The notes below the pieces were generated by a model. It made no database searches and was not told where the DNA came from. It saw nothing but the letters and a program-made list of their open reading frames with translations. Below are positions 46,647 through 58,261 of a stretch of DNA of 64,000 nt, piece after piece (within the stretch, counting starts at the first letter, position 1; the number at the start of each line of letters is the position of its first letter). The translations under genes and the position numbers were made by a program. Origin of the DNA: Arctopsyche grandis. Taxonomy: Eukaryota; Arthropoda; Insecta; Trichoptera; Hydropsychidae. The stretch covers positions 19,527,256-19,591,255 of the forward strand of contig NC_135357.1 of NCBI RefSeq assembly GCF_051622035.1. Reading direction: 5' to 3'.

Positions 46647-48402
46647 GGGGGACCACTAGTGTGACCGCGCGAAAAAAATTCAAAAAGTTTATTAAACTAG
46701 AGGTTATTTGCCGTACCATGAACCTCGATCAAAAAAAAAAATTGAAATTTAACAAAATGGCGGAGTTTTAAAAAAAAAAATCAAATTTCGCGCATAAATT
46801 TGTTGATTTTTGGCCTGCCAAAATTACATTTTTTATTCAATCGGAAAACTGGAGGTTCATGGCACGCAGAAACATATATAAAAGAAGCTGAAAAAAAATC
46901 AAATCGATCGGATGATTCATTCTCGAGTTACAACTGCAGCAAATTTGAAAAATGTATTTTCGAGAAAAACGCGTTTGAAGTTTAAGTTACTGATTTCATG
47001 GTTATAAATCAAGAAATATCATACCTACTGTTAATCTGCTATTCCAGGCCCATACAGTGCACCTTCCTCTTCTTCGAAAGACAGCTGTTTGTCTGCTAAA
47101 GCTTTTCTTCAAGCTAATCGGCCCTCTTTTGAAGCAGCCTGTTGACGATGATCTGCCATTCGAAGCCTCGTATCATCTTTGTCAACGGCATAATCGTTCG
47201 CTGCAGGTCCAATTATAATTCCCATTACATTGAACATTTTTAAAATTGATGAATAACCGTCATTAAATATTGATGTAGCAAAATAATTTGATAACTCTAT
47301 CGTTTTGAGACCACTGTGGAGGTGTTTCGGAGAAAAGTGCCATAGCAAGCCATTATAACTTTCGTTATTGTTCTGAGTATTATTACCCAGACATCTTTCG
47401 AGTAAATCACGCCGACTCAAGTCTTCAAATATTGGTTTCAGAGCATTTTGAACCTTTGGATCAAGTGGAACGTAGTCGTGTTTGAACTTGGTCATGTCCA
47501 ATTGTTTAGCTTTCGCACAGCGATAATTTTTTCTTTTCCCATAAAACACAACTCTGACAGTAAGTTGACTTGACACACGAGTCGATGATCTTCTTACTAA
47601 ACTTTCCAACAAGAGTTACTACGCCAAACCGTGAAGTGTGGCCACGTTTCTTCCACGTGCCATCTCCAGAAACCGTCAAATTTGTCTCGGAGTCTTCCAG
47701 TGTCAACTTTTTCTCTTCTTCTACAGCTCTTTGCATACTAAATTTACAAATTGATTCTGCTGATGTCCATAAATTCGCAAAGCATCCACTGAAAGTTTGA
47801 GTATGGAATTTACGTATTAGATCAGAAAAAACAGAAATAAACTGGAGAATACTATAACCGTGCGTTGGATCAATCACAATTTCTTCATCCTTATTGTGTA
47901 AAAGTTTGTCAGCTGACGTACTGGTATTTGCGGTGGACTGTTCACATGTATGTTGATTCGCCGAAAATTTTCGTTTTTTAGAAGTTGATCTACGCGTGGG
48001 ATCAACATGGGAACCCTTTTGTTTTGAATACTGAGAACTCATTTTTGCTAAAATTTTGTACGATGTTCTCACTATAACGGTCACAATAACACTGGAAGAG
48101 AGTTTAAATGTGCCAAAGTCTAGCATCTCCAAAACAGCCAGGTATACGACCCGTTTTTAATGACTTTTCTGGCTGACAGAACCCGAACAATAACTGCGTT
48201 ATGAATCATAACGCAGTTATTATGATCCGTACGCTAACGCAACTTTCGAACCGACGTCAGCTGCTCTTCGGATGGCTGTAACTCAAAAACTATTCGAGAT
48301 ATGCACTTGAAAATTTAGTATGTTATTTTTAAAGGTATGGACTATCGAAATGTGCAAAAAAAAAAAACGATTTTTTTCAAAATGTCACACTAGTGGTCCC
48401 CC
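46647..48402 (-). mobile_element. TTAA-flanked DNA transposon with Mutator-like transposase
   Basis: Perfect 19-bp inverted ends GGGGGACCACTAGTGTGAC, with TTAA on both sides (46643-46646 and 48403-48406). The same target without insertion is at 21640-21660 (CGACTTAAGATC), proving TTAA duplication. It encodes the transposase remnant at 47109-48132. A perfect 33-nt hairpin (48189-48221, AATAACTGCGTTATGA + complement) lies just upstream of the coding region. Confidence 0.8.
47109..48132 (-). pseudogene. Mutator-like (DGTWKKRGH-type) transposase, internally deleted and frameshifted
   Basis: The first frame (48132-47506) has a basic Ser/Thr-rich N-terminus and NLTVSGDGTWKKRGHTSRFG then VKSTYCQSC, hallmark blocks of an arthropod transposase group I know as Mutator-like. 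The second frame (about 47560-47109) has KPIFEDLSRRDLLERCLG, NTQNNNESYNGLLW and IELSNYFATSIFNDGYSS, the C-terminal blocks of the same group. The two meet at a frameshift near LWEKKK, and the middle of the protein (including the expected second catalytic Asp region and the KKEC..H..KR block) is missing. Non-functional copy; a full-length relative probably exists elsewhere in the genome. Confidence 0.7.
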
Positions 48403-48620
48403 TTAAGATCTTTCGATTTTCGATCTTTGCCTTCCGATATTTGCGTTTTCTGTCATTTAACATTCTGTCTCGTCACGGTGACCGGTTTAATTCATATGAT
48501 ATTTAATATCACTGAAATCAATGATTTTTTTATTTAACGTTCCCTTGATACGAAAAAAGTTTTCCACTATAGTTGGTCCGCTGTAGGAAGACACTTCGGT
48601 TAAACGCACAGCTGTCCCTT

Positions 48621-49423
48621 GCACCACCTCTCAACCAATATATTATTGTACATATGTATATATTATTTAATTATAAAAATGAAATTCAGTGGAGGTAACC
48701 TTGTGGTTAGTAGATATTTTTTTTCAACTCATGCGATAATTATAAATAGTGTAAAACTAGTATTTTCACATTTTAAAACACTCAACTTGTTTTTATTCTA
48801 TCTACATACATATGTATGTATGTATGTTGAAATATTTAGACGTACAAATATTTAGACGTACAAACTTTTGTTATTATATTTTACATATGTTTTTGCAATT
48901 TGATTCAGAATTTTCTTTGTGATTTAATGTTTATTCACAAATGTTTTATCTGCGTAAATATTTTTTAACATCGGAATTGTTTTTATTTTCATATTTTATA
49001 TTAAATTTCGATTCTATATATTGAGAGTAGAAAAACGATATAAAGTATTCTCGAAAAGCCGAAATCTGTGTACACAAACGCTTTTTTTAAGTTGTATGTG
49101 CTTATTTGTTCTTTGAAATGTTACAAAATTGCTAGGAGCTTAATTTAATAGCTGGAAAAAGTTTTCAGAAGTTTTATTGCTTTTTTCTTTTTCGATTCAT
49201 TCAAATTACGTTTCATTTTAAAATATTCAGCTAGAAAATGTGTTTTCAATTACCTTATGGAATAAAAACTATCTTTTGTTTGTCTTTGCATCCCCCAAAA
49301 AAAAAAATGGTTAAACTGAATACCGATTTACTATATACATATGTACATATTTATATTACTATGTATGTATATATTTACAATATAAAATTAACAGAAGTTT
49401 ATTTATTATGGTATTATATTTTA
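48621..49423. other. Intergenic, no gene seen
   Basis: AT-rich with ATGTATG runs at 48810-48826; nothing recognised. Confidence 0.5.
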
Positions 49424-50110
49424 CTAGTGAATAGCCCGATGAAATATCATCGCATGGGTATAAAATTATTATATACTCGTTTAAAACTAAAAAAAAATCC
49501 GGAACCGGAACCGTTATTTTCGTAGACTCTCATAGATAGTTTTCAATTCTTTATTTGTAATAATTTTCAATTCTTAAAGTTAACAAAATGTAATATTTTC
49601 CGGTTATACACAAACGGTCATTGACGGTAATCTGTGTGTGTGTGTGTGTGTGTGTGTCCTAACTCTCGCCGAACTAAATTATAATTTAAATTTAAATTAT
49701 TTATATTTTGACGATATTCGAGAAAAAAATTGATTTCATTCACCGCGGGCGCCGGGAATCGAACCTCGGACCCTCCGATCCAAACGCGATGTGCTCACGA
49801 AAACGCACCGCACACCATATCCTCGCCCAGAATACGCGTTGTAAATAAACATCATATGTATATTGCACATAATTTGTTATGTGTAATAATAATATTCAAC
49901 GTTATGAGGTCAATGACCGTTTGTGTATAACCGGAAAATATTACATTTTGTTAACTTTAAGAATTGAAAATTATTACAAATAAAGAATTGAAAACTATCT
50001 ATGAGAGTCTACGAAAATAACGGTTCCGGTTCCGGATTTTTTTTTAGTTTTAAACGAGTATATAATAATTTTATACCCATGCGATGATATTTCATCGGGC
50101 TATTCACTAG
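49424..50110. mobile_element. 687-bp palindromic element with Helitron-3'-like termini at both ends
   Basis: Arms 49424-49625 and 49909-50110 are reverse complements with no difference I can see over about 202 bp. Each arm ends in CTAG (preceded by A on the left, followed by T on the right), with a GATGAAATATCATC hairpin just inside, i.e. each end looks like a Helitron 3' end. The 283-bp centre holds a (TG)n tract (49633-49658) and a tRNA-like sequence (49747-49828). A fragment of one arm end lies at 63209. Confidence 0.75.
49747..49828 (-). repeat. tRNA-like sequence at the centre of the palindrome
   Basis: On the minus strand: GGGCGAGGATATGGTGTGCG, a TTCGTGAGCACATCGCG segment, GGTCCGAGGTTCGATTCCC (perfect box B) and GGCGCCC closing with GGGCG. 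Acceptor pairing is partial (five of seven). It looks like the head of a tRNA-derived SINE or a decayed tRNA gene. Confidence 0.45.
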
Positions 50111-51580
50111 TATTTGATATAGGGGACTTTTCCCTTTGGAAAATACATATGTGTATGTTCATACATAGGTGAGTTGTGTTTTTCCATAATCTTTGAATTC
50201 CTTTGAATATATTCATTATATGTATGTATGTACTTATGTACATATGTATGTACATACTCGTTGTTAAACTAATTCTTTTAAAATAGCTAATTATAAGACA
50301 ATTTATATATTTCGTACAATATACATATGTACATATATACCTACTTAAAGTCAGATGGGATTTTAATCCGCTTGTATAATTTCAATTTAATTATTTTCTG
50401 GAAAATGAACTAACCCTTTGTCTTGATAACCCTTTTTTTATGTTTATGCTTTCACCTCATATTCGTCACCGAACGTTTATTTTCATATGTAAATTATCTA
50501 ATACATCCTTTGATACAATATTTTAATATTCTTTGATTTTATATGTACATAAATAATATAATTATGCGAAAATTTAAAGTGAATTTACGCAAATTATTCA
50601 ATTTTAAGCCGCAGTAAAATCCAAATAATGGGCCATATAAATGTGTGACGATTTTTATGTTATACTACCAGTAGGTCAATTCAATTCTTATCAGACGGCG
50701 AAATTCAATCAAAGCTTAGTACTTAAGTCCGCAATTTCCTAGTTTACGACTCGGAGACCCGGTTTCGAATATCGTCGATATGATCATATCAAATTCGGAT
50801 AATTGAATATGGGATACGAAATAATGGGCGGGTTGGCATTAAATCCCGACTAATTTGACCAAAAGGACTCGATATTTTCGCGTAACGAGCCATGTGAGAA
50901 TTTTTCCAACTGTTTATTCAATTTAAAAGACAAAATTCGATGTATATGTAAGCCGAAGATGAATATTGACATTAAAAGGAAAATCACGTAGTTCATTAGC
51001 GAACACGTTCGCCAATTCGCAATAATAACCCGCCAAATATTAGACATTTCATACGTGCTCGCTTGAATCGTCAACTGCGCAAATTGAAATAGCTTTTTCA
51101 ATTGCTCTTATTTTTTTTCTGCAGAACAATTGTTATTAAAATTGCTAAATTTTAATTAAAATTTAATCATTGAAAATCTCAAAATCAGTTAATTCTGAAG
51201 CAACACAATCAGGTCCAGTACTGTTAGTTTGTAGAGGTGTAATTGAATAGTCGGCTACTATTCGTATCCAGTCCTTGTTCCACTAAACTTACCCTCACTT
51301 GAACACAAACGAAGCCGATAATTACATCCAACACTATTTGCCAAGTTTCCATTCAATAGGAATTTTCGATAACGGTAAATATAGTTTAAAATACGACGAT
51401 CTTCATAGAAAGTTTGTGGATAGCTAATGCTTTCTACATACTTAATCTAAGTTGGTATTATTTTCATTGAATTGCACAAAATTTTAAATGATAAAATGTA
51501 CGTAATACGTATATGTAAATAAAATCATGTTGAATTTCATCATTATGGCTTTTGATGAATTGAAAATACATATATTGAGT
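50111..51580. other. Intergenic, no gene seen
   Basis: Nothing recognised. ATGTACATATGTATG tracts at 50220-50260. Confidence 0.5.
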
Positions 51581-51660
51581 GATTGCATAAGTTCGTACCC
51601 GATTTTCATACATGGTGGTAAACGTTCTTTGACGGTAAGTGGGTATGAACTTATGCAATC
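51581..51660. mobile_element. 80-bp mariner-like mini-MITE
   Basis: Inverted ends GATTGCATAAGTTCGTACCC and GGGTATGAACTTATGCAATC (one mismatch) enclose only 40 bp. GCATAAGTTCGTACCCGATT resembles mariner-type termini. It directly abuts the 3' tail of the LINE at 51661. Confidence 0.55.
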
Positions 51661-52890
51661 ATCTCATCATCATCATCATCATTTACAGTCATTCATCATG
51701 ACTGCTGAAGGCCTCTCCAACACACTTCCACTCGTCTTTGTTATGCGCAACTCTTATTCATCTCACCCCACACATTTTCCTAATTTCGTCTACCCATCTT
51801 CCTTGCGGTCTTCCTTTCCCCTTTTGCATTCTCGTGGGTAAAATCCTAGCACTTCTTTTATCCACCTTTCATCAATCTTTCTAGCCTCATGGCACACCAA
51901 CTGCCATTTCAATCTCTTCACTCTATTCATTATATCCACTAACATTGTCATACTTCTGACCTAAGAATTCCGCTTCCAGTCTTTCCTCGTTATGTCAAAC
52001 ATACAGAGTTCCATAATTTTTTAAGTGCATTGGACTTTGAGTAGCATCTTGACGTTCGATGTCCAAGCTTCACATCCATACGTCATCACTGGCAAAACAC
52101 GTTAATCGAAGATCTTTTTCTTCGGGCAAAGTGGCATTTTTGATTTAAAAACGGCATTCATTTTTTCAAATAGTCCTGATTTCACACGTTTCTTTATTTC
52201 TTCTTCTTTACTACTGGACATGTCTATTATTTGTCTTAAATATAAATAATTATCGACTACTTCTACTATTTATCATCTAATAAAATTCTATCAAGCATGA
52301 AATAACTATTGAACATTGGTTTTGTCTTATCTACGTTGATTTTTAATTCTACTTTCCCTGTCCAGCTGTGATAGTCTGTTATGTAAGTCAACTGGATCGC
52401 GGGCTATTAATACGAAATCATCTGCGAACTGAAGATGACTCAAGAGGCAACCGTTGAAGTTATTCCAAGTTCCTGAAAACGTCCTCAAGTACCGCATTAA
52501 ATTGGAGAGATGGTATCTCCTTGCCTTAATCATTTCCATATGCTTAATTTATCTGTATCTTAAAAAAAATTAACCGAAAATGTGTTGTTCTTATACATTT
52601 ATTGCAGTCAACAGCCCCACATAGAGTTCCGGAACTTCATGTGTCTGTAGAGCGTTACATACTGCATTACTTCTAACTGTGTCGAAGGCTTTCTCAAAAT
52701 CGACGAAACTGAGGCACAATAGCCGTTGATTCTCGTTGGTACGTTCAATTAGTTCGCTGACTACTTCGAGATGGCCCATTGTGCTGAAATTTGCTCTAAA
52801 CCCTGCCTGTTCTACATATAGTTCGGTTTTCTTCGAGGATAGTCTTCAGTCTATCTGCTATTATCTTTGTAAAGAGCTTGTAAGCCGATG
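51661..52890 (-). mobile_element. RTE-like LINE, degenerate
   Basis: Reverse transcriptase blocks on the minus strand in broken frames: LSFVDFEKAFDTV (52680 region), LLSHLQFADDFVLIA (52420 region, intact ADD) and VLPVMTYGCEAWT (52070 region), in the order of an RTE-type ORF. The 3' end is a (TGATGA)n tail (plus strand CATCATCATCATCATCATTT at 51665-51684). 5'-truncated, several stops and frameshifts. Confidence 0.75.
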
Positions 52891-54544
52891 CAATCATCTA
52901 ATACAATACATGTAGCGTGTAGATTCATACATTCAAAGTGGGTTCATTAAATTTCAAAACATGTACATACATATGTATAACTGTTTCTATGTTGAAAATA
53001 TGCGGTTAACCCAGAACTGTTTTCATCAATCATATACAATGTATGTAGTTGCGAAAAATTCTGAAATTTCAGCGTTTATGAACGAGTAATGAATTAGAAT
53101 AAAGGCAGAGCTCAAATTTAATATTATGAAAAAGCGACCAATTTGCTTGGTGAATATTTATAAAGGCATGGTGCGAAAAAAATAAACTCACCTGCTGATT
53201 TTTTTCCTGTTATTTTATTCAAATGCATGTTAGTAACGGTCGAGCGGTCGGCCTTAACACGCGTAAAATCGATATTCGTCGATCTTTCCACTTAGTGTGT
53301 GGATTTAATTCAGTTTTCTCTCTGAAATAATACAGGGCTTATCACACGGTGCACATATGCAGAATAAATTGTTCTTTTTATCATGAATGATAACATGATA
53401 CTACATATAATATAAAATCGTCGATAGTAAATATGGCCTGGAAATAATTTTTATCCACATCATCGAGTTCATTAGAAATTATCGATTTTCGAATTCAATT
53501 CATTGCTGTTATATTCACGCATATATGTACACGTGTATTATATTGTACACAACTTGCAATATGGTTGCTAATAACTAGTTTATTTTGTTATCAAATTTTA
53601 TCTTATCAACATGTTTAAATAACGAATATAAAATTTAAAAAAATATCAACCGCGTATTTTACACTACAGAAGTAAAACTACATACATACATATGTATTAT
53701 ACACCAAATATAACAGGTTAGGTTTATGAGGTATTTCTTAAGGGAGGGCGATTTATCGTAGATCATTTTGTGTGACGTGAAAGGATGATCTACGTTGTTT
53801 TCGTAGAAGATTAGACCAAATCGCAAATTAGCATACCTCTCGATATATAAATTCAACCACAATCACAAGCATTTTCTTTACAATATATACCGATTTACCT
53901 TTGTATGTGTAACCAATTTGATTTAGTGCTTTTGGCCAAAGTCCGTTATGATACTGTCCGTTTTATGTAAATATTATCATTCATGTATAAACTACAGATA
54001 TTTCATCGGCGCGAAACAAAGCGATATTATTTTAGAATATTGGATTATTGAATATTGCTTTGTTTTGTTTATTTTTCCTTTCGGTCAGATAAATTTTTTT
54101 GTTGAATATTGTATGATCTGGATCTTATCTACGTATTGATCACAAATCCTTCAATTTTGATATACCAGTTTGCATTTTTTTCCAATCGAATAACGTCACC
54201 CTAATTGAAAACGTGAAACGCTTTCCCCTTTTCCATCATTGGAGCCTCCACGTTGTATTATTCTTCAGAAAATACGATTTCGAAAAGGTATTTTCTGGCG
54301 TTTAAATAAGATTTATGCCGCGTTCGAAATGGAATTATTACGCTCGAAATGCTTGGAAGATTCGAAGAATATACACAAAAAATAAAAAAATACACACCCA
54401 TATCGCAGTGTGCAGGGTCCCTCACATAGTATAAATATGTGGGTACATATGTACATGTATACATATATACGTTTTGCATTATTTAAACTAAATTCATTTA
54501 CTTATGTTTCAACAATGATTTTGAAATTAACAATTTGATGTATT
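52891..54544. other. Intergenic, no gene seen
   Basis: Nothing recognised. Confidence 0.5.
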
Positions 54545-55080
54545 TATAGACATAAGAAAAAAGGAAAGGTAGCAAGGAAGAAGAAATAAGGAGATTTATG
54601 AAATTAGGATTGAGTGTATTTGGGCGAATGAACCCGTTTTTTAAATCAAAAATGCCACTTTGCATGAAGAAAACAAATATTTAAACAATTTGTTCTGCTA
54701 GAGATGACGTATAAATGTGAAACTTGTAGAAAATGTTATACAAAGTCCAATCCACTCCAAGAAATATGGAACGCTGTTTGATCGGCATAACAAGGCGAGA
54801 TATTAAACGGAATACGTGAGTGAGAATTATGACAAGGAAATGGGAACGTATATATTAAAGAAATTGGAGAGATTAAAAAGGAAATGGGAAAGTCACGTGG
54901 CTAAAAGAATGGCCAAAAAAGTGGAAGAAAGGCTGGAAGGAAGATCAGTGGAGGAAATTAGAAAAATGCGTGAGGCAAGATATGTAGATGAGAGTCGCAC
55001 AAATGGAAGCGTGTTGGAGAGGCCTTAATCCATCAGTGGGTGGTGATTCGTTGTAAATCCTGATGTAATATACATACATA
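54545..55080 (+). mobile_element. RTE-like LINE, 3' part, degenerate
   Basis: Broken frames give GRMNPFFKSKMPLCMKK, MTYKCETCRK, GITRRDIKR and MRVAQMEACWRG, recalling the RTE C-terminal series (ME/LTYGCETW, MQVAQDR..WR.LGEA). The in-frame ORF at 54816-55028 is a shifted reading of this decayed gene. Ends near TGATGTAATATACATACATA. Confidence 0.6.
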
Positions 55081-56103
55081 CATTTAACACATTGCAAAAA
55101 AATCAAAGAACTTATTCAATTTATAGTTGTTTTAAGTAAAAATCAAATCAAATGTGGGAACACGGAAATATTTTTATGATTAATAATCTTTTTGTTCAAA
55201 TAAATTGAAATTGAAAGTCAAAAAGATATAAATAGAATATATACATATGTATATATGTTTCATACGAATTAATATATGAAAAAGAATATGTGAATTAAGC
55301 TTCCCCATTTCGCCAAGTTCATAAGGATTATTTAAATTATTTGCATACCGATCTGTAGCTATTTACGTAAATTAAACGAATAGCGATTCGGAAGATTTTC
55401 TTTAATATTCGCAAAATTGTTTTCCGGCGAAGTTGGAAAATTCATAAAATTCTCGTTCGTATTCGAAACGAATTCCACACGTTCAAAGTGATTTTACGAA
55501 ATTGTTAATTAAATTCGTACGAGTTAAAATTGCACATACGGTTATTCTTTGAAATTTATTTATTTTTACAACCACGCAAAACATTTTACACAAGTATACG
55601 CCTTTAAAGCGTGTTCACTGTCAAAAATCGATCGCATACATTGCGTGTTTTTCGTGAAAATTAAGCCGTTATTTAGAAACAACCAACAAGAAATCATTCA
55701 AAATTGAATGTAGTCAGAATTTATTATTTCACACTATTTTTGGTTTTATAAAGGAAACAAATTATCGAACGTATGGTTGAACGAAAAAAAATATTTATTA
55801 ATTTTGATAGAATAATTTTCGAGACGGTCTTCAAGAATTTATTTTAAAAAATCACCAATGAAAGTGAAAACTCCATTACACATTTTTATCTACATATGTA
55901 CAATATTTTATTTAAAATTTTTATTGAATCTACATATGTATTATATATGTATATATGTATATGCATAGGTTTGTCCGACTGACAAATCCAATCTCACATT
56001 TTAATTTTATATATATGTATATACCTCTTCTACATGTTTTATATACCTCTTCTATATGTATATTTCTAGCGTAAATATAATATGTAAGCATAAATATTAT
56101 CAC
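55081..56103. other. Intergenic, no gene seen
   Basis: AT-rich; nothing recognised apart from TATATGTATATG runs near 55940-56080. Confidence 0.5.
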
Positions 56104-57193
56104 TAGAGACACGTATTTTGGGAATTTTGCGATAGATGCTTAATAGATGCTAATAGATGCTAAATTGAATATAACAAACAAAATAAAATAACAAAACAAA
56201 AGTGAAATTTGCATAACATTTACAAAATCAATAGATAATTTAGAGGGGTCTTCCTATCCCTTTGCCTATTTATTATGTAAAGAAATTGTGGGGATAAAAC
56301 AGAGCTTGCAGTGTTTTTCCTGTCGAAACCAAACAACTGCTTTTGTCTACTACTGTAAACAAAAGAAGACAGCTGGAGCTGTGGATCCAAAAGGCGGCTC
56401 GAAAAAGCATTTTAAAACTAGAATCGCATTCAAGACTAAATGAGACAAATCTATTCCTCCGAACATTGAATAAACTATTCAATCCATCTGTGGCAAGTAC
56501 AAAATCTAATATTAATGTTAAAGAAACAGTTTTGTTTTTTAGAAACCTGTTATTGTTTAATGTATTAACAGAGGCTCAATGTTTGGAAAGATATCAGCAC
56601 TTTTTTAGACAATTAATAGAGAATATAAAAAGTGAATTCACGCCGAATATATTGCTATTATTTATGGCAACAAAAATTAAATATGAAGAAATTAGTTGTG
56701 CAGCTCTAAAATCTATTTGGTGTCCCGTCAATAGTGTGGATGCTGAAATCGTAATTTTAGTAAATACAATATAATTGTTAACGATCATTGCACGAATCTC
56801 GAAAAAGAATCTGTAGAAATATGTTCCATGTTGAGTTTTACCAAATTTTAATTGGTACTTATTATATTTTTATATTCTTATTTTTTGTCTTTATATTTTT
56901 ATATTCATGTTTTTTGTCTTTGTTTTTTAATATTCATGTTTTTTTCTTTTTAATTTTAATTACAAAACATTTTTGAATTTTTCTATTATTTTTTAATTGT
57001 TTTGCTGTCTTTAAATTGTAGACATATATGTATATAATTTTATTAAAATTCGTCAAAATTGTTTATTATTTAAAATTCAACTCTTCATAAAAATAGACGC
57101 TAAAATTGAACATTTTTAATGCCCTAAAACGCTAAAATGCAAAATGAAAATGCTAAAATTGACAAAAATACATGCCCAAAATACGTGTCTCTA
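56104..57193 (+). mobile_element. hAT DNA transposon, TIRs and target duplication preserved
   Basis: Perfect 19-bp ends TAGAGACACGTATTTTGGG (56104-56122) and its complement (57175-57193 with one junction base uncertain). Flanks ATTATCAC (56096-56103) and ACTATCAC (57194-57201) match at 7 of 8, as expected for a hAT 8-bp duplication. Subterminal ATAGATGCTAATAGATGCTA repeats follow the left end. Contains the transposase remnant 56343-56855. At 1,090 bp it is an internally shortened derivative. Confidence 0.85.
56343..56855 (+). pseudogene. hAT transposase, C-terminal half, one frameshift
   Basis: One frame (56343-56774) reads to LKSIWCPVNSVDAE, the start of the hAT C-terminal dimerisation motif. 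After a one-base shift it continues RNFSKYNIIVNDHCTNLEKE then SVEICSMLSFTKF and a stop, the rest of that motif (family pattern ...VDAERSFS.Y..I..D.R..L...). The N-terminal BED finger and first catalytic residues are absent. The shift is at about 56742-56750. Confidence 0.75.
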
Positions 57194-57201
57194 ACTATCA
57201 C

Positions 57202-58261
57202 GTACGAAATTACGAAACAATTACGAAAGATTATATTATATATTTTACATGAAAAAAGTAATCTACACACTTATTTATTATCAATTTATTAAAAATTTAT
57301 TTATACATACATATATACTTTTCATATTATATGATACTATTGGCCTATGTGCACATACTTATGCACTCGCTAAAATATCGCAATTCTGATCAACGGAAGC
57401 CGCCATTATGATCGGCCGACATAAACAAAAGAATAAATTAAAAATAGGATTTTTTTTAAATTTAAATATTATAAATGTGAAATAGAATTGTAAAAATTAT
57501 TATATAAATGTGAACGGAGTGACATGCACAAAGCCCTCACTATGCCACGTCTATTTTCAACGATATACGTTTCCATGGGAAGAAAGAGAGACGGAGCATG
57601 GTGTTAACAGCACTACGTACACACGAACATTAAACAATTATTATACACAATATACATATGTATATACACATACATACATACATACACTAACGTTTTAGAT
57701 TTTACGCTATTTTCGCATCGCACCAACAATAACGTATCCAACGAAGAATTTTTAGCAATTTGCGTTTGCTATGTGTTTTCTGTCCTGTTTCTACTGTTTC
57801 ATTTTCAACTCAATTATCTTGCGAACGCGCTTTTTTCACAGAGTTAATCTTTTTAAAAGTCAACACGAGCCAATAGGGGGACAAGCCACTCCACTTCATT
57901 CTCTTATCTATGTACGTTCGTTTTTCAACGTCACTTTGACATAAGAACTTTTTTGACGTCAAATAGATTTTTCCGTTTTCCTTTCTTGTAGTTAGTTTAT
58001 TATTGCGTAAAATAGTCACATTTTTCGATTTATGTCATGTGTGCTGTCAAATGACTTGGCACAATTTATTTCATAATTAAATACCTGTATTTGATATTAT
58101 GTATAATATAATTCTTGAAAAGCAAAATTTTCACATATATATGTATATTAAATTTTAATAAAATAATTGAATCATTTAAATTAATTCCAAATTAAAACGA
58201 AAAATTTGATTAAAAAAGCAGTTCAAATGTAACATCTTCAGTTGCTTTTTATCTATACATA
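57202..58261. other. Intergenic, no gene seen
   Basis: Nothing recognised; microsatellite CATACATACATACATAC at 57668-57685. Confidence 0.5.

Larger units (their letters stand above)
46165..48620. mobile_element. Long palindromic (foldback) element, split by a TTAA transposon
   Basis: Left arm 46165-46526 is the inverted repeat of 46527-46646 continued at 48407-48620. Matching arm blocks: GTGACGAGACAGAATGTTAA, AAACGCAAATATCGGAAGGC, GCATGGTAAACGGTA, CACTTAATTTGCGCGAG, ACAACAGGAACAAGAGGAAC. Outer parts (GTGGAAAACTT, AACGTTAAATAAA) also pair but are more diverged, so the outer limits are approximate. Removing the 46647-48402 insertion restores a continuous palindrome of about 700 bp. Confidence 0.75.

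Noticed and set aside
48810-48826. Short-repeat clusters (ATGTATG/ACATAC) as possible CRISPR arrays
   Set aside because: Simple microsatellites without spacers, scattered through the window; eukaryotic DNA.
50731-50780. Possible tRNA gene (CGGAGACCCGGTTTCGAAT)
   Set aside because: Box B-like sequence only; no box A at the right distance and no acceptor stem.
54816-55028. 70-codon Lys/Glu-rich coiled-coil-like protein
   Set aside because: A shifted reading of a decayed RTE-like LINE; the LINE motifs appear in neighbouring frames.
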